Positions 10,897 through 21,055 of a stretch of 64,000 nt of DNA are shown piece after piece; position 1 is the stretch's first letter; each line of letters begins with the position of its first letter. The notes under the pieces are model-generated. The model worked only from the letters and a program-made list of their open reading frames with translations. It ran no database searches and had not been told where the DNA came from. The stretch spans positions 4,216,001 to 4,280,000 of the forward strand of contig NZ_JBEPOH010000001.1 of NCBI RefSeq assembly GCF_040546685.1, written 5' to 3'. The DNA comes from Variovorax sp. OAS795 (GTDB lineage Bacteria; Pseudomonadota; Gammaproteobacteria; Burkholderiales; Burkholderiaceae_C). A program made the position numbers and the translations under genes.

Positions 10897-12233
10897 GCCT
10901 GGACCGGCGCCTTCGGGACGTAGCCCGGGATCAACGCCTCGAACTCGTGACGGAAGTGCTTGATCATGGCGCGCACCGGCATGGCCGCCGCGTCGCCGAG
11001 CGCGCAGATCGTGCGGCCCTGGATGTTGTCGGCCACGGAGTTGAGCAGGTCCATGTCGGACGCCCTGCCCTGCCCGTTGTGGATGCGGTCCACCACGCGG
11101 TAAAGCCAGCCCGTGCCTTCGCGGCACGGCGTGCACTGGCCGCAGGATTCGTGCATGTAGAAGTACGAGAGGCGCCTGAGCGACTCCACCATCGAGCGGC
11201 TGTCGTCCATGACGATGACTGCGCCCGAGCCCAGCATGGAGCCGGCCTTGGCGATGGAGTCGTAGTCCATCGTGCATTCCATCATGATGGAAGCCGGCAG
11301 CACCGGCGAAGACGATCCGCCCGGGATCACGGCCTTGAGCGTGCGGCCCGTGCGCACGCCGCCGCACAGCTCCAGCAGCTTGGAGAACGGCGTGCCCATG
11401 GGCACTTCGTAGTTGCCGGGCAGCTCGACGTCGCCGCTCACCGAGTAGATCTTGGTGCCGCCGTTGTTCGGCTTGCCGCACTCGAGGTACGCCGGGCCAC
11501 CGTTGTTGATGATCCACGGCACCGCCGCGAAGGTCTCGGTGTTGTTGATGGTGGTGGGCTTGCCGTACAGGCCGAAACTCGCCGGGAACGGCGGCTTGAA
11601 GCGCGGCTGGCCCTTCTTGCCTTCGAGCGATTCGAGCAGCGCGGTTTCCTCGCCGCAGATGTAGGCGCCGAAGCCGTGTGCGGCGTGCAACTGGAAGTTG
11701 TACGTGCTGCCCATGATCTTGTCGCCGAGATAGCCGGCGGCGCGCGCTTCCTCGAGCGCTTCCTCGAAGCGGTCGTAGCTTTGGAAGATCTCGCCGTGGA
11801 TGTAGTTGTAGCCGACGCTGATGCCCATTGCATACGCGGCGATGGCCATGCCTTCGATCACGATGTGCGGGTTGAACTGCAGGATGTCGCGGTCCTTGCA
11901 GGTGCCCGGCTCGCCTTCGTCGGAATTGCACACGAGGTACTTCTGCCCCGGGAACTGGCGGGGCATGAAGCTCCACTTCAGGCCCGTGGGAAAGCCCGCG
12001 CCGCCGCGGCCGCGCAGGCCCGATGCCTTGACCTCGGCAATCACCTGGTCGGGCGTGAGGCCCTCGGTGAGGATCTTGCGCAGCGCCTTGTAGCCGCCGC
12101 GCGCTTCGTAGTCGGCCAGGCGCCAGTTGGTGCCGTCGAGGCCGGCATAGATCTGCGGCTCGATGTGGCGGCCATGGAAACAGGTCTGGACACCCGTGGC
12201 CTGGAATTGCTGGAGCACTTGTTCGGGCGACAT
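10893..12233 (-). CDS. nuoF: NADH-quinone oxidoreductase subunit F
   Basis: 446 aa from the ATG at 12233 ([10 protein letters not shown]). The frame is open for 88 codons further upstream through nuoE, but that extension is out of family. It has the NADH/FMN site [16 protein letters not shown] (about residues 60-75), the SLBB domain, and the N3 cluster motif [12 protein letters not shown] with the fourth Cys in TICALGD. This is the NADH-oxidising subunit. The start overlaps the nuoE stop by one base (TGATG). Confidence 0.97.
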   Translation of the reverse strand: MSPEQVLQQFQATGVQTCFHGRHIEPQIYAGLDGTNWRLADYEARGGYKALRKILTEGLTPDQVIAEVKASGLRGRGGAGFPTGLKWSFMPRQFPGQKYLVCNSDEGEPGTCKDRDILQFNPHIVIEGMAIAAYAMGISVGYNYIHGEIFQSYDRFEEALEEARAAGYLGDKIMGSTYNFQLHAAHGFGAYICGEETALLESLEGKKGQPRFKPPFPASFGLYGKPTTINNTETFAAVPWIINNGGPAYLECGKPNNGGTKIYSVSGDVELPGNYEVPMGTPFSKLLELCGGVRTGRTLKAVIPGGSSSPVLPASIMMECTMDYDSIAKAGSMLGSGAVIVMDDSRSMVESLRRLSYFYMHESCGQCTPCREGTGWLYRVVDRIHNGQGRASDMDLLNSVADNIQGRTICALGDAAAMPVRAMIKHFRHEFEALIPGYVPKAPVQA

Positions 12234-12790
12234 CACGCAGTCTCTCCTTTGGCGCTGCCGGCCGAGGCGCGCAGCCCTTCGATGAGCTGGTCGAGCTTGT
12301 CGTTGCTCATGAAGCTGCACATGGTGCGGTCGTTGACCAGCATCACGGGCGAATCGGCGCAGGCGCCCAGGCATTCGCTCTGCTGCAGGGTGAACAGGCC
12401 GTCGGCCGTGGTCTCGCCCATCTTGATGCCGAGCTTCTTCTCGAGGTGCACGAGCGCCGTGACACCGTCGCGCAGCTGGCACGGCAGGTTGGTGCACACG
12501 TTGAGCTTGAACTTGCCCACCGGGTGCTGGTTGTACATGTTGTAGAACGTCGTGACCTCGTGCACGGCGATGGGCGCCATGCCGAGGTATTCGGCGATCT
12601 CGCGCTCGCGCTGCATGCTGATGTAGCCCTCGTCCTGCTGGACGATGGCCAGGCAGGCCATCACCGCCGACTGCTTGCCGGCCTCGGGGTACTTGGCGAC
12701 CTCGCGCGCAAAGCGCTCGAGGATCGCGGGCTTCAGAGGAGCAGAAGGCGCCGAAGGCGCCGTGTCATGGTGGGTCGAGGAAGTCGTCAT
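12233..12790 (-). CDS. nuoE: NADH-quinone oxidoreductase subunit E
   Basis: 185 aa, thioredoxin-like [2Fe-2S] subunit (24 kDa homologue). The N1a ligands are visible as CTNLPC and CLGAC (about residues 103-148). The N-terminal 25 residues are a low-complexity Ser/Pro/Ala leader. The stop overlaps nuoF and the start is 10 bp after nuoD. Confidence 0.97.
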   Translation of the reverse strand: MTTSSTHHDTAPSAPSAPLKPAILERFAREVAKYPEAGKQSAVMACLAIVQQDEGYISMQREREIAEYLGMAPIAVHEVTTFYNMYNQHPVGKFKLNVCTNLPCQLRDGVTALVHLEKKLGIKMGETTADGLFTLQQSECLGACADSPVMLVNDRTMCSFMSNDKLDQLIEGLRASAGSAKGETA

Positions 12791-12800
12791 TCGCTCTTTC

Positions 12801-14054
12801 TCACCTGTCGATTTCGCCGAACACGATGTCCATCGTGCCGATCACCGCGACAGCGTCGGCAATCATGTGGCCGCGCGACATTTCGTCGAGGGCGGCAAGG
12901 TGCGGGAAGCCGGGTGCACGGATCTTCAGGCGGTACGGCTTGTTGGCTCCGTCGCTCACCAGGTAGATGCCGAACTCGCCCTTCGGGTGCTCGACGGCGG
13001 CATACGCTTCGCCTTCGGGCACATGGAAGCCTTCGGTGAAGAGCTTGAAATGGTGGATCAGCTCCTCCATGTTCGCCTTCATCGACTCGCGTGCGGGCGC
13101 AGCCACCTTGTGGTTGCTGGTGATCACCGGGCCGTCGTTGGCGCGCAGCCAGGCCGAGCACTGCTGGATGATCTTGTTGGCCTGGCGCATTTCTTCCACG
13201 CGCACGAGGTAGCGGTCGTAGCAATCGCCGGTCCGGCCGACCGGCACGTCGAACTGCATCTGGTCGTAGACGTCGTAGGGCTGCTTCTTGCGCAGGTCCC
13301 ATTCGATGCCCGAGCCGCGCAGCATGGGGCCGGTGAAGCCCAGGTTCAGCGCGCGCTCCGGCGTCACGACGCCGATGCCTACGGTGCGCTGCTTCCAGAT
13401 GCGGTTGTCTGTGAGCAGCGTCTCGTACTCGTCGACCATCTTCGGGAAGCGCTTGCAGAAGTCGTCGATGAAGTCGAGCAGCGAGCCCTGGCGGTTCTCG
13501 TTGAGCCGCTCGATGGCTTTCGCGTTCTTGATCTTGCTGACCTTGTACTGCGGCATCGCATCCGGCAGGTCGCGGTAGACGCCGCCCGGACGGAAGTACG
13601 CCGCATGCATGCGCGCGCCCGACACGGCTTCGTACATGTCGAACAGGTCTTCACGCTCGCGGAAGCAGTAGATGAGCATGTTCATCGCACCGCAATCCAG
13701 GCCGTGCGCGCCGAGCCACAAGAGATGGTTCAGCAGGCGGGTGATCTCGGCGAACATCACGCGGATGTATTGCGCGCGGATCGGCACGTCCAGGCCCATC
13801 ATCCGCTCGATGGCGAGGCAGTAGGCGTGCTCGTTGCTCATCATCGACACGTAGTCGAGACGGTCCATGTACGGCAGCGACTGGATGAAAGTGCGCGATT
13901 CGGCGAGCTTCTCGGTCGCGCGGTGCAACAGGCCGATGTGCGGATCGGCGCGCTGGATCACTTCGCCGTCGAGCTCGAGCACCAGTCGCAGCACGCCGTG
14001 CGCTGCAGGATGCTGGGGACCGAAGTTGAGTGTGTAGTTCTTGATTTCGGCCAT
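12801..14054 (-). CDS. nuoD: NADH-quinone oxidoreductase subunit D
   Basis: 417 aa, 49-kDa subunit related to the large subunit of NiFe hydrogenases. It forms the quinone pocket with NuoB. It starts with [23 protein letters not shown], which includes the conserved GPQHPAxHG motif with the quinone-site His. The nuoC stop is one base before this gene. In this species nuoC and nuoD are separate genes, not fused as in E. coli. Confidence 0.97.
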   Translation of the reverse strand: MAEIKNYTLNFGPQHPAAHGVLRLVLELDGEVIQRADPHIGLLHRATEKLAESRTFIQSLPYMDRLDYVSMMSNEHAYCLAIERMMGLDVPIRAQYIRVMFAEITRLLNHLLWLGAHGLDCGAMNMLIYCFREREDLFDMYEAVSGARMHAAYFRPGGVYRDLPDAMPQYKVSKIKNAKAIERLNENRQGSLLDFIDDFCKRFPKMVDEYETLLTDNRIWKQRTVGIGVVTPERALNLGFTGPMLRGSGIEWDLRKKQPYDVYDQMQFDVPVGRTGDCYDRYLVRVEEMRQANKIIQQCSAWLRANDGPVITSNHKVAAPARESMKANMEELIHHFKLFTEGFHVPEGEAYAAVEHPKGEFGIYLVSDGANKPYRLKIRAPGFPHLAALDEMSRGHMIADAVAVIGTMDIVFGEIDR

Positions 14055-14055
14055 A

Positions 14056-14667
14056 TCAGTGCAAACCGCTGCCGTAGTTGTCTTCGCGGATCACGCGCGG
14101 CGTGATTTCGCGGGGCTCGATCGATACCGGCTGATAGACGACGCGCTTCTGTTCTTCGTCGTAGCGCATTTCCACGTGGCCGGACACCGGGAAGTCCTTG
14201 CGGAACGGATGGCCGATGAAGCCGTAGTCGGTCAGGATGCGACGCAGGTCGTCATGTCCTTCGAACACGATGCCGTAGAGGTCGAAGGCCTCGCGCTCGA
14301 ACCATGTGGCGGCGTTCCAGACAGGCTGGAGCGAATCGACCACGGGCAGGTCTTCGTTGGGCGCAAACACCTTGAGGCGCACGCGCTGGTTGAGGCTCAC
14401 CGAAAGCAGGTGCGTGACGACGCAGTAGCGCGCGCCCTCCCATGCGCCTTCGCGGTAGTCGGAATAGTCCATGCCGCAAAGGTCGATCAGCTGCTCGAAG
14501 CGGCAGCCGGGCGCGTCGCGCAGCAGGGTGGCGGCCTCGATGTACACATCGGCGCCGACCACCACGGTCACCTCGCCCAGGGCGAGCGTGACGCTCCTGG
14601 CGCGTGCGCCAAGGGTCTCAGCGATGATGGCGCGCAGCACCTCCGGCGAAATTGCAAAGTCGGTCAT
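14056..14667 (-). CDS. nuoC: NADH-quinone oxidoreductase subunit C
   Basis: 203 aa from ATG at 14667 ([11 protein letters not shown]), preceded by a GAGAG Shine-Dalgarno-like stretch. A start nine codons upstream (14694) would overlap nuoB. 30-kDa subunit with the signature ERExFDxxG visible as [15 protein letters not shown] (about residue 130). It connects the peripheral arm to the membrane arm. Confidence 0.96.
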   Translation of the reverse strand: MTDFAISPEVLRAIIAETLGARARSVTLALGEVTVVVGADVYIEAATLLRDAPGCRFEQLIDLCGMDYSDYREGAWEGARYCVVTHLLSVSLNQRVRLKVFAPNEDLPVVDSLQPVWNAATWFEREAFDLYGIVFEGHDDLRRILTDYGFIGHPFRKDFPVSGHVEMRYDEEQKRVVYQPVSIEPREITPRVIREDNYGSGLH

Positions 14668-14680
14668 CGTCGGCAATCTC

Positions 14681-15160
14681 TCAGGCGCGGGCAATGGTGT
14701 TGGTGCGGCGGATCTTCTGCTGCAGCTGGATCACGCCATAGAGCAGAGCCTCGGCGGTGGGCGGGCAACCCGGCACATAGACGTCGACCGGCACGATGCG
14801 GTCGCAGCCGCGCACCACCGAATAGCTGTAGTGGTAGTAGCCACCGCCATTGGCGCACGAGCCCATCGAGAGCACCCAGCGCGGCTCGGGCATCTGGTCG
14901 TAGACCTTGCGCAGCGCCGGCGCCATCTTGTTGCACAGCGTGCCGGCCACGATCATCAGATCGGACTGGCGCGGACTGGGCCGGAACAGCATGCCGAAGC
15001 GGTCGATGTCGTAGCGGGCTGCGCCCGCGTGCATCATTTCGACCGCGCAGCAAGCCAGGCCGAATGTCATCGGCCAGAGTGATCCGGTCTTCGCCCAGTT
15101 CACCACCGAGTCGTAGGTGGTGGTGACGAAGCCTTCCTTCATGACGCCTTCAATGGCCAT
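14681..15160 (-). CDS. nuoB: NADH-quinone oxidoreductase subunit B
   Basis: 159 aa. It coordinates the terminal cluster N2: the tandem cysteines are in [12 protein letters not shown] and the other ligands in [11 protein letters not shown] and VPGCPP. The N-terminal amphipathic region precedes the fold. The gene is 15 bp after nuoA. Normal length. Confidence 0.97.
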   Translation of the reverse strand: MAIEGVMKEGFVTTTYDSVVNWAKTGSLWPMTFGLACCAVEMMHAGAARYDIDRFGMLFRPSPRQSDLMIVAGTLCNKMAPALRKVYDQMPEPRWVLSMGSCANGGGYYHYSYSVVRGCDRIVPVDVYVPGCPPTAEALLYGVIQLQQKIRRTNTIARA

Positions 15161-15175
15161 TTTGTCGATTCCTTG

Positions 15176-15535
15176 TCATTCCCAGTCGAGCGCGCCTTTT
15201 TTCCACTCGTAGGCAAAGCCCACGACGAGGATGGCGAGAAAGATCATCATGGCCCAGAAGCCGACGGCGCCGATTTCCTTGAGCGCGATGGCCCACGGAA
15301 AGAGAAAGGCAATCTCGAGATCGAACAGGATGAAGAGAATGGCAACGAGGTAATAGCGCACGTCGAATTTCATGCGCGCATCCTCGAAGGCCTCGAAGCC
15401 GCACTCGTAGGGAGCGTTCTTCGCAGCGTCGGGCCGGTTGGGGCCCAGGATGTAGCCGATGACTTGCGGTGCGACGCCTACACCGACACCGACCAGAATG
15501 AACAAAAGGACGGGGAGATAGGAATCGAGGTTCAT
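15176..15535 (-). CDS. nuoA: NADH-quinone oxidoreductase subunit A
   Basis: 119 aa from ATG 15535 ([12 protein letters not shown]). A GTG five codons upstream is possible but would give an unusual leader. Three membrane helices, with the conserved loop [23 protein letters not shown] (positions about 50-72) at the quinone cavity. First gene of the nuo operon. Upstream lie a strong hairpin and tRNA-Leu, so the operon probably shares a transcript with, or starts near, the tRNA. Confidence 0.96.
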   Translation of the reverse strand: MNLDSYLPVLLFILVGVGVGVAPQVIGYILGPNRPDAAKNAPYECGFEAFEDARMKFDVRYYLVAILFILFDLEIAFLFPWAIALKEIGAVGFWAMMIFLAILVVGFAYEWKKGALDWE

Positions 15536-15557
15536 CGGGAGATTTTTCACCGCTTGC

Positions 15558-15598
15558 CACTGGCAGGAAAACGCTCTGGATGAGGTTTTCTGCCAGTG
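15558..15598 (-). promoter_or_regulatory. Leader hairpin between tRNA-Leu and nuoA
   Basis: CACTGGCAG at 15558-15566 pairs with CTGCCAGTG at 15590-15598. The stem extends by GAAAAC/GTTTTC with one bulged G, giving about 14 bp with a 12-nt loop. No T-tract follows in the minus direction, so it is not a classical terminator. Possible roles are 3'-end maturation of the tRNA precursor, protection of the nuoA mRNA 5' end, or an attenuator. Seen directly; function inferred. Confidence 0.6.
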
Positions 15599-15603
15599 AG
15601 ATT

Positions 15604-15688
15604 TGGTGCGGTCGGCGAGACTCGAACTCGCACAGCTTTCGCCACTACCCCCTCAAGATAGCGTGTCTACCAATTTCACCACGACCGC
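15604..15688 (-). tRNA. tRNA-Leu (anticodon GAG)
   Basis: 85 nt including an encoded CCA end. The acceptor stem GCGGTCG pairs with CGACCGC. The D arm contains AATTGGTAGAC, the anticodon stem-loop is CTATC-TTGAGGG-GGTAG, giving GAG. A class II variable arm follows, and the T arm contains GTTCGAGTC. It sits between secG and nuoA on the same strand. Confidence 0.97.
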
Positions 15689-15805
15689 GGTTTTTTGTTC
15701 GGATGGCATGAGGTACCTGGAAAGGTGTTTGGCTTTCCGAACAGCTTTAGAGTTTACCCTGAAATGAAGTCGTTTCTTGCAGGCAACTCCATGAAAACAA
15801 CTTGA
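15689..15805 (-). other. secG-tRNA-Leu spacer
   Basis: 117 bp with no gene. It holds an inverted repeat GGAAAG/CTTTCC within a wider TGTTCGG/CCGAACA pair flanking a KpnI-type palindrome. On the minus strand an A-tract follows, not T, so this is not a clear terminator. No convincing promoter boxes were recognised. Confidence 0.4.
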
Positions 15806-16222
15806 TTATTTGTTGGGGATCTGCCCCGGGCCCGAAACAGGTGCGGCGGGCGCCGAAGCCGGTGCATTGGCAGGCGCCGCGCCACCCGAAGTGCCCGAAG
15901 GAATCTGCCCTGCGGGCGTCGAGGCGGGCGACGCCGGCGCACCCACCGCCGTACGCTCCAGCAGGCTGCCGCCGCCCGTGGGCCGCGCATGGCTGAAGTA
16001 AGCCAGCAGCAGCGTGGTGGCAAAGAAGACAGCCGCCAGGACGGCCGTGGTGCGCGAGAGGAAATTCGCGCTGCCGCTCGCACCGAACAGGCTGCCCGCG
16101 CTGCCGCTGCCGAAGGCCGCGCCCATGTCGGCACCCTTGCCGTGCTGGATCAGGATCAGCCCGATCATTGCAAGGGCCGACAGCATCTGCACGCCGACCA
16201 GAAGATTGAGGACCACATTCAT
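15806..16222 (-). CDS. secG: Protein translocase subunit SecG
   Basis: 138 aa. Two membrane helices (about residues 2-22 and 54-73) around the conserved cytoplasmic loop with GKGADMGAAFGSGSAGSLFG. They are followed by an unusually long Pro/Ala/Ser/Gly-rich C-terminal tail of about 60 residues; E. coli SecG is 110 aa. Non-essential partner of SecYE that eases preprotein export. It follows tpiA with a 38-bp gap, the usual arrangement. Confidence 0.95.
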   Translation of the reverse strand: MNVVLNLLVGVQMLSALAMIGLILIQHGKGADMGAAFGSGSAGSLFGASGSANFLSRTTAVLAAVFFATTLLLAYFSHARPTGGGSLLERTAVGAPASPASTPAGQIPSGTSGGAAPANAPASAPAAPVSGPGQIPNK

Positions 16223-16260
16223 TCGTTCTTACTCCTAATTATTGGCAGCCGCGGCCCGCG

Positions 16261-17028
16261 TCAGCGGGCGGCAGCCGAAATGATCTGCAAAAAGTCGGGG
16301 GCCTTGAGCGAGGCGCCGCCGATGAGGCCGCCATCGATGTCGGCCTGTGCGAGCAGCTGTGCGGCGTTGGCCGCATTCATGCTGCCGCCGTAGAGAATGC
16401 GGATGCCGGCCGCGTGTTCGCTGGCGGCATGGTGCAGCTGCGCGCGCAGCACGGCATGCACCGCCTGCGCTTGTTCCGGCGTGGCCGTCTTGCCGGTGCC
16501 GATGGCCCAGACCGGCTCGTAGGCGACGGCGATCTCGCTGATGCAGTGGCCGTTGACGTGGATCACCGCGGCGAGCTGCCGCTTGACGACTTCCTCGGTG
16601 TGGCCAGCCTCGCGCTCGGCCAGCGTCTCGCCCACGCAGACGATCGGCGTGATGCCGTTCGCCAGCGCCGCCGCCGTCTTGGCCGCGACCGACTCATCGG
16701 TTTCGCCGTGATACTGGCGCCGCTCCGAGTGGCCGACGATCGCATAGCGCACGCCGAACTCCTTCAGCATGGCCGCCGATTGCTCGCCCGTGAACGCACC
16801 TTGCGGGTGCGCCGAAATATCCTGCGCGCCCAGCGCCATGGCGGCGGAGCCCGCCAGCAGCGATTGCAGCTGCGCGAAATACGGCGCCGGCGCGCAAAGC
16901 GCGATGTCGCACGCGGCCGGGGCAGCGGCCAGGCCCTGCTGGAGGGCCTTCACCAGCGCCTCGTTGGCAGCCAGGCTGCCGTTCATCTTCCAGTTGCCGG
17001 CAATCAGCTTCTTGTTGGTTGTCGTCAT
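16261..17028 (-). CDS. tpiA: Triosephosphate isomerase
   Basis: 255 aa from ATG 17028 ([17 protein letters not shown]), preceded by AGGGG eight bases upstream. An ATG six codons earlier overlaps the previous gene. TIM-barrel enzyme interconverting dihydroxyacetone phosphate and glyceraldehyde-3-phosphate. Catalytic His in IVGHSERR, catalytic Glu in [11 protein letters not shown], phosphate loop in [10 protein letters not shown]. Complete. Confidence 0.97.
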   Translation of the reverse strand: MTTTNKKLIAGNWKMNGSLAANEALVKALQQGLAAAPAACDIALCAPAPYFAQLQSLLAGSAAMALGAQDISAHPQGAFTGEQSAAMLKEFGVRYAIVGHSERRQYHGETDESVAAKTAAALANGITPIVCVGETLAEREAGHTEEVVKRQLAAVIHVNGHCISEIAVAYEPVWAIGTGKTATPEQAQAVHAVLRAQLHHAASEHAAGIRILYGGSMNAANAAQLLAQADIDGGLIGGASLKAPDFLQIISAAAR

Positions 17029-17039
17029 GTCGTTGCCCC

Positions 17040-18038
17040 TCACCATGTCAGCACGATCTTGCCGATGTGCTGGTTGGATTCCATCAGCGCATGCGCCTGT
17101 GCGGCGCCGCTGGGTTCGCCGGCGGCCGCAAAGGTGCTGTGGATCACGGGCTTGATCGCGCCGCTCTCGAGCAGCGGCCAGACCTTCTCCCGCAGCGCCT
17201 TGGCAATGGCGCCCTTGAATGCCAACGGCCTCGGACGCAGCGTCGAGCCGGTGATCACCAGCCGCTTGCGCAACACCAGGCCCGCATTGAAGTCGCTCTT
17301 GACGCCGCCCTGCACCGCGATGATCACGAGCCGGCCGTCTTCGGCCATGCATTCGATCTCGCGTGCCACGTAGTCGCCAGCCACCATGTCCAGGATCACG
17401 TCCACGCCCTTGCCGCCGGTGAGCTTCTTCGCTTCTTCGGCGAAGTCGCTCGTGCGGTAGTTGATGGCGTGGTCGGCGCCGAGCTTCTTGCACGCTTCGC
17501 ACTTGTCGTCGCTGCCGGCCGTGACGATCACCGTGGCGCCCAGCGCCTTGGCGATCTGGATGGCCGTCACACCGATGCCGCTCGATCCGCCCTGGATCAG
17601 CAGGGTCTCGCCCTTCTGCAGTCGGCCGCGCTCGAACACGTTGCTCCAGACGGTGAAGAAGGTCTCGGGCAGCGATGCCGCCTCGGTGTCGCTCCAGCCC
17701 TTGGGCACCGGCAGGCATTGCGCCACAGGCGCCACGCACAGCTGCGCATAGCCGCCGCCCGCGATCAGCGCGCAGACGCGGTCGCCGATCTTGAAGCCCG
17801 CTTCGGCCAGGGCCGCGGCATCGCCCGAGACGATCTCGCCTGCGACTTCGAGGCCCGGCAGGTCCGAGGCACCCGGCGGCACCGGATAGTGCCCCTTGCG
17901 CTGCAGCACGTCCGGGCGGTTCACGCCACTGGCCGCGACGCGAATCAGCAGTTCGCCCGCACCGGCCACCGGATCGGGACGCTCCACGGCGCGCAGCACC
18001 TCAGGGGCGCCGTACGAAGTGATTTCAATGGCTTTCAT
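17040..18038 (-). CDS. NAD(P)H-quinone oxidoreductase, zinc-free MDR family (PIG3-like)
   Basis: 332 aa. Medium-chain reductase fold: N-terminal GroES-like domain (residues about 28-110, with [13 protein letters not shown]) and Rossmann domain with [15 protein letters not shown]. It lacks the cysteine/histidine zinc ligands of alcohol dehydrogenases. Likely one-electron or two-electron reduction of quinones with NADPH. It is 11 bp upstream of tpiA. Substrate unknown. Confidence 0.9.
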   Translation of the reverse strand: MKAIEITSYGAPEVLRAVERPDPVAGAGELLIRVAASGVNRPDVLQRKGHYPVPPGASDLPGLEVAGEIVSGDAAALAEAGFKIGDRVCALIAGGGYAQLCVAPVAQCLPVPKGWSDTEAASLPETFFTVWSNVFERGRLQKGETLLIQGGSSGIGVTAIQIAKALGATVIVTAGSDDKCEACKKLGADHAINYRTSDFAEEAKKLTGGKGVDVILDMVAGDYVAREIECMAEDGRLVIIAVQGGVKSDFNAGLVLRKRLVITGSTLRPRPLAFKGAIAKALREKVWPLLESGAIKPVIHSTFAAAGEPSGAAQAHALMESNQHIGKIVLTW

Positions 18039-18057
18039 GGTCTTTGGCCTGCGACGA

Positions 18058-18076
18058 ACGCCCGCATGGCGGGCGT
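18058..18076 (-). promoter_or_regulatory. GC-rich hairpin in the 5' leader of the quinone oxidoreductase
   Basis: ACGCCCGC and GCGGGCGT form a perfect 8-bp stem around a 3-base loop, 19 bp before the start codon. No T-tract follows, so it could affect mRNA stability or translation, not termination. Seen directly; role unknown. Confidence 0.5.
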
Positions 18077-18086
18077 GGTTAGCTGT

Positions 18087-18115
18087 TCAAAAAAGAAGGC
18101 AGCGGCATGGCTGCC
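18087..18115 (-). terminator. Intrinsic terminator after pnp
   Basis: In the minus direction GGCAGC and GCTGCC form a 6-bp stem with a 6-base loop, followed by TTCTTTTTTG. It is placed 17 bases after the pnp stop codon and before the quinone oxidoreductase gene. Confidence 0.75.
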
Positions 18116-18132
18116 GCCGCACCCTTCCCTGC

Positions 18133-20457
18133 TTACTCTTGCGGCTCGCGCGGCGCGTACTGCGGCTGCTGCTCGCCCACGGGCGCCTGCGGCTGCTCGT
18201 TGCGCGGCTGCTGCTCGTTGTTGAAGCGCGGTGCGCGCTCGCCACGATCGCCACCACGGTCGCCGCGGTCCGAACGCTCGCGGCGCTCGCCGCCGCGATC
18301 ACCACGGTCACCACGGTCACCACGGTCTTCGCGCGGCGGGCGCTCCTGGTACTCCATGCCGGCCGGACGCTCGCTCAGGGCCTTCATGGACAGCTTGACG
18401 CGGCCCTTTTCGTCCGTCTCGAGAACCTTGACCTTCACGATCTGGCCTTCGCTCAGGTAGTCGGTCACCTTCTCGACGCGCTCGTGCGCGATCTGGCTGA
18501 TGTGCAGCAGGCCGTCCTTGCCGGGCAGGAGGTTGATCAGCGCGCCGAAGTCCAGGATCTTGGTGACCGGGCCTTCGTAGACCTTGCCGATTTCGACTTC
18601 GGCCGTGATCTGCTCGATGCGCTTCTTCGCCAGCTCGGCCTTTTCGGGGTCGGTCGAGGCGATGGTGATGGTGCCGTCTTCGTCGATGTTGATCGTCGTG
18701 CCGGTTTCTTCCTGCAGGCCGCGGATCACCGCGCCGCCCTTGCCGATCACGTCGCGGATCTTCTCGGGGTTGATCTTCAGCGTGGTCAGGCGCGGTGCGA
18801 ACTGCGACACCTCGGTCTTGGCCTCGCCCATCGCTTCCTGCATCTTGCCCAGGATGTGCATGCGCGCTTCCTTGGCCTGCGCCAGTGCGACCTGCATGAT
18901 TTCCTTGGTGATGCCCTGGATCTTGATGTCCATCTGCAGCGCGGTGATGCCGTTGGTCGTGCCGGCCACCTTGAAGTCCATGTCGCCCAGGTGATCTTCG
19001 TCGCCCAGGATGTCGGTCAGCACCGCAAAGCGGTTGTCTTCCTTGATGAGGCCCATGGCGATGCCGGCCACGTGGGCCTTCATCGGCACGCCGGCGTCCA
19101 TCATGGACAGGCAGCCGCCGCAGACCGAAGCCATCGACGAGGAGCCGTTCGACTCGGTGATTTCCGACACCACGCGGATGGTGTACGGGAATTCTTCCTT
19201 GGTCGGCAGCACGGCGACGAGCGCGCGCTTGGCCAGGCGGCCGTGGCCGATTTCGCGGCGCTTGGTCGAGCCCATGCGGCCCACTTCACCGGTGGCGAAG
19301 GGAGGCATGTTGTAGTGGAACAGGAAGCGGTCTTCGTACTCGCCGGCCAGCGCGTCGATGCGCTGCGCGTCACGCTCGGTGCCGAGCGTGGTGATGACCA
19401 GGCCCTGCGTCTCGCCGCGCGTGAACAGCGCCGAGCCGTGGGTGCGCGGCAGCACGGAGTTGCGGATCTCGATGGGGCGCACGGTGCGCGTGTCGCGGCC
19501 GTCGATGCGGGGTTCGCCCGAGAGGATCTGGCTGCGGACGATCTTCGATTCGATCGAGAACAGCAGGTCGTTGACCTTGCCCGCGTCGAAGGGTTCGCCG
19601 CTTTCCTTCAGCGTGATCATTACGCTGGCATTGGCTTCGCGCAGGGCTTGCGTGCGGGCCTGCTTGCTGCGGATCTGGTAGACGGCGCGGAGCTTTTCCT
19701 CGGCCAGGCTCTTGACCTTGGCAACGAAGGCTTCGTCTTCGGCCGGTGCCTGCCAGTCCCACACCGGCTTGCCGGCGTCGCGCACGAGTCCATGGATCGC
19801 GTTGATGGCGATGGCGGCCTGTTCGTGGCCGAACACCACGCCGCCCAGCATGATTTCTTCGCTGAGTTGCTGCGCTTCGGATTCGACCATCAGCACGGCC
19901 GCTTCGGTGCCGGCAACGACGAGGTCCATCTGCGAATCCTTGCGGGCGGTCTGGCCCGGATTCAGCACGTACTGGCCGTTGATGTAGCCCACGCGCGCAG
20001 CGCCGATCGGGCCGCTGAACGGAATGCCGGAGATCGACAGCGCGGCGCTCACGCCGATCATGGCGGCGATGTCGGCATCGACTTCGGGGTTGAGCGACAG
20101 CGTGTGGATGACCACGTGCACTTCGTTCAGGAAACCTTCGGGGAACAGCGGGCGGATCGGACGGTCGATCAGGCGGCTGGTGAGGGTTTCGTGTTCGCTG
20201 GGCTTGGCTTCGCGCTTGAAGAAGCTGCCGGGGATCTTGCCCGCGGCGTAGGTCTTCTCGATGTAGTCCACGGTCAGCGGGAAGAAATCCTGGCCCGGCT
20301 TGGCGGTCTTGGAGGCGACCACGGTGGCGAGGATCACGGTGCCGTCGATGTCGACCACCACGGCGCCGCTGGCCTGGCGGGCGATTTCACCGGTTTCCAT
20401 GACGACGGTCTTGTCGCCCCACTGGAAGGACTTGGTGACTTTGTTGAAGAGGCTCAT
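18133..20457 (-). CDS. pnp: Polyribonucleotide nucleotidyltransferase (PNPase)
   Basis: 774 aa from [14 protein letters not shown]; the frame stays open upstream but the leader is non-coding. Two RNase PH domains (about 1-145 and 320-470, catalytic Asp in [10 protein letters not shown]), a KH domain ([20 protein letters not shown]) and an S1 domain (about 620-690). After the S1 domain a 70-residue tail rich in Arg-Gly-Asp and Arg-Gly-Gly, then Gln/Pro, extends beyond E. coli Pnp (711 aa). 3'-to-5' phosphorolytic exoribonuclease and degradosome enzyme. It lies downstream of rpsO as in E. coli. Confidence 0.97.
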   Translation of the reverse strand: MSLFNKVTKSFQWGDKTVVMETGEIARQASGAVVVDIDGTVILATVVASKTAKPGQDFFPLTVDYIEKTYAAGKIPGSFFKREAKPSEHETLTSRLIDRPIRPLFPEGFLNEVHVVIHTLSLNPEVDADIAAMIGVSAALSISGIPFSGPIGAARVGYINGQYVLNPGQTARKDSQMDLVVAGTEAAVLMVESEAQQLSEEIMLGGVVFGHEQAAIAINAIHGLVRDAGKPVWDWQAPAEDEAFVAKVKSLAEEKLRAVYQIRSKQARTQALREANASVMITLKESGEPFDAGKVNDLLFSIESKIVRSQILSGEPRIDGRDTRTVRPIEIRNSVLPRTHGSALFTRGETQGLVITTLGTERDAQRIDALAGEYEDRFLFHYNMPPFATGEVGRMGSTKRREIGHGRLAKRALVAVLPTKEEFPYTIRVVSEITESNGSSSMASVCGGCLSMMDAGVPMKAHVAGIAMGLIKEDNRFAVLTDILGDEDHLGDMDFKVAGTTNGITALQMDIKIQGITKEIMQVALAQAKEARMHILGKMQEAMGEAKTEVSQFAPRLTTLKINPEKIRDVIGKGGAVIRGLQEETGTTINIDEDGTITIASTDPEKAELAKKRIEQITAEVEIGKVYEGPVTKILDFGALINLLPGKDGLLHISQIAHERVEKVTDYLSEGQIVKVKVLETDEKGRVKLSMKALSERPAGMEYQERPPREDRGDRGDRGDRGGERRERSDRGDRGGDRGERAPRFNNEQQPRNEQPQAPVGEQQPQYAPREPQE

Positions 20458-20482
20458 GTTTTGCTCCTGTTTTGATAGCGAC

Positions 20483-20574
20483 AACCCGCATTCAGCATGC
20501 GGGTTCCGCAGGGACGGAGGCTTCTCAGAACACGATGCCATTCCAGCGAAGCTCGGCGGGAACTTCATTGGAAT
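20483..20574 (-). promoter_or_regulatory. pnp 5' leader with two hairpins
   Basis: AACCCGCAT (20483-20491) and ATGCGGGTT (20497-20505) form a perfect 9-bp stem with a 5-base loop, 26 bases before the ATG. Further upstream, 20540-20551 pairs with 20563-20574 (12 bp, two mismatches, 11-base loop). In E. coli the pnp leader folds into stem-loops cut by RNase III and bound by PNPase for autocontrol. The layout here is similar, but equivalence is inferred. Confidence 0.6.
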
Positions 20575-20621
20575 GACACAGCTTCGCTCTGTTTTGGCAC
20601 TCCGAAAGTGGATCGCGAAGT

Positions 20622-20661
20622 AAAAAACGCCTGAGCTAGCGGACTAACCCAGGCGTTTTTT
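20622..20661 (-). terminator. Intrinsic terminator/attenuator between rpsO and pnp
   Basis: AAAAAACGCCTG (20622-20633) is a perfect 12-base complement of 20650-20661, with a 16-base loop and a T-run on either strand. It lies 13 bp after the rpsO stop. It probably gives partial termination so that rpsO is made in excess of pnp, as with t1 in E. coli. Confidence 0.85.
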
Positions 20662-20674
20662 CATGCGATTCGAT

Positions 20675-20941
20675 TTACTTGCGCAGACCCAGCTTGGCGA
20701 TCAGCGCGGTGTAGCGGTCGGCGTCCTTGGACTTGAGGTAGTCCAGGAGCTTGCGGCGGCGGCTCACCATGCGCAGCAGGCCGCGGCGGCCATGGTGGTC
20801 CTTGGCGTGCGTCTTGAAGTGGGGGGTGAGCTCGTTGATACGGGCGGTCAGCAGTGCAACTTGCACTTCCGGGCTGCCGGTGTCGTTGGCGGCGCGGGCG
20901 TTGTCCTTGACGACTTCGGCCTTGATGGAGGCTGCGATCAT
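20675..20941 (-). CDS. rpsO: 30S ribosomal protein S15
   Basis: 88 aa ([20 protein letters not shown]), normal for S15. It contains the conserved [21 protein letters not shown] and the basic [23 protein letters not shown] region that binds 16S rRNA helix h22. An upstream in-frame extension to 21019 lies in the leader and is not part of the family. A GGAAAT-type ribosome binding site precedes the ATG. Confidence 0.97.
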   Translation of the reverse strand: MIAASIKAEVVKDNARAANDTGSPEVQVALLTARINELTPHFKTHAKDHHGRRGLLRMVSRRRKLLDYLKSKDADRYTALIAKLGLRK

Positions 20942-20973
20942 GTTGATTTCCTTGTTCCGGGATGTTTGACTTG

Positions 20974-21034
20974 CGGTGAGCGCTGGAACTGCCCTCACCG
21001 TGCGCCTTGCGGCATGCAAAGCCTCGGAATTATA
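20974..21034 (-). promoter_or_regulatory. rpsO promoter and leader hairpin
   Basis: On the minus strand a perfect TATAAT box lies at 21029-21034, with no good -35 box 17 bp further upstream. The predicted transcript start near 21022 leaves an 80-base leader. It contains CGGTGAG (20974-20980) pairing with CTCACCG (20994-21000). S15 represses its own mRNA in E. coli through a leader structure; whether this hairpin plays that role is inference. Confidence 0.6.
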
Positions 21035-21055
21035 GCTCGCCCCGATCTTGCGCGT

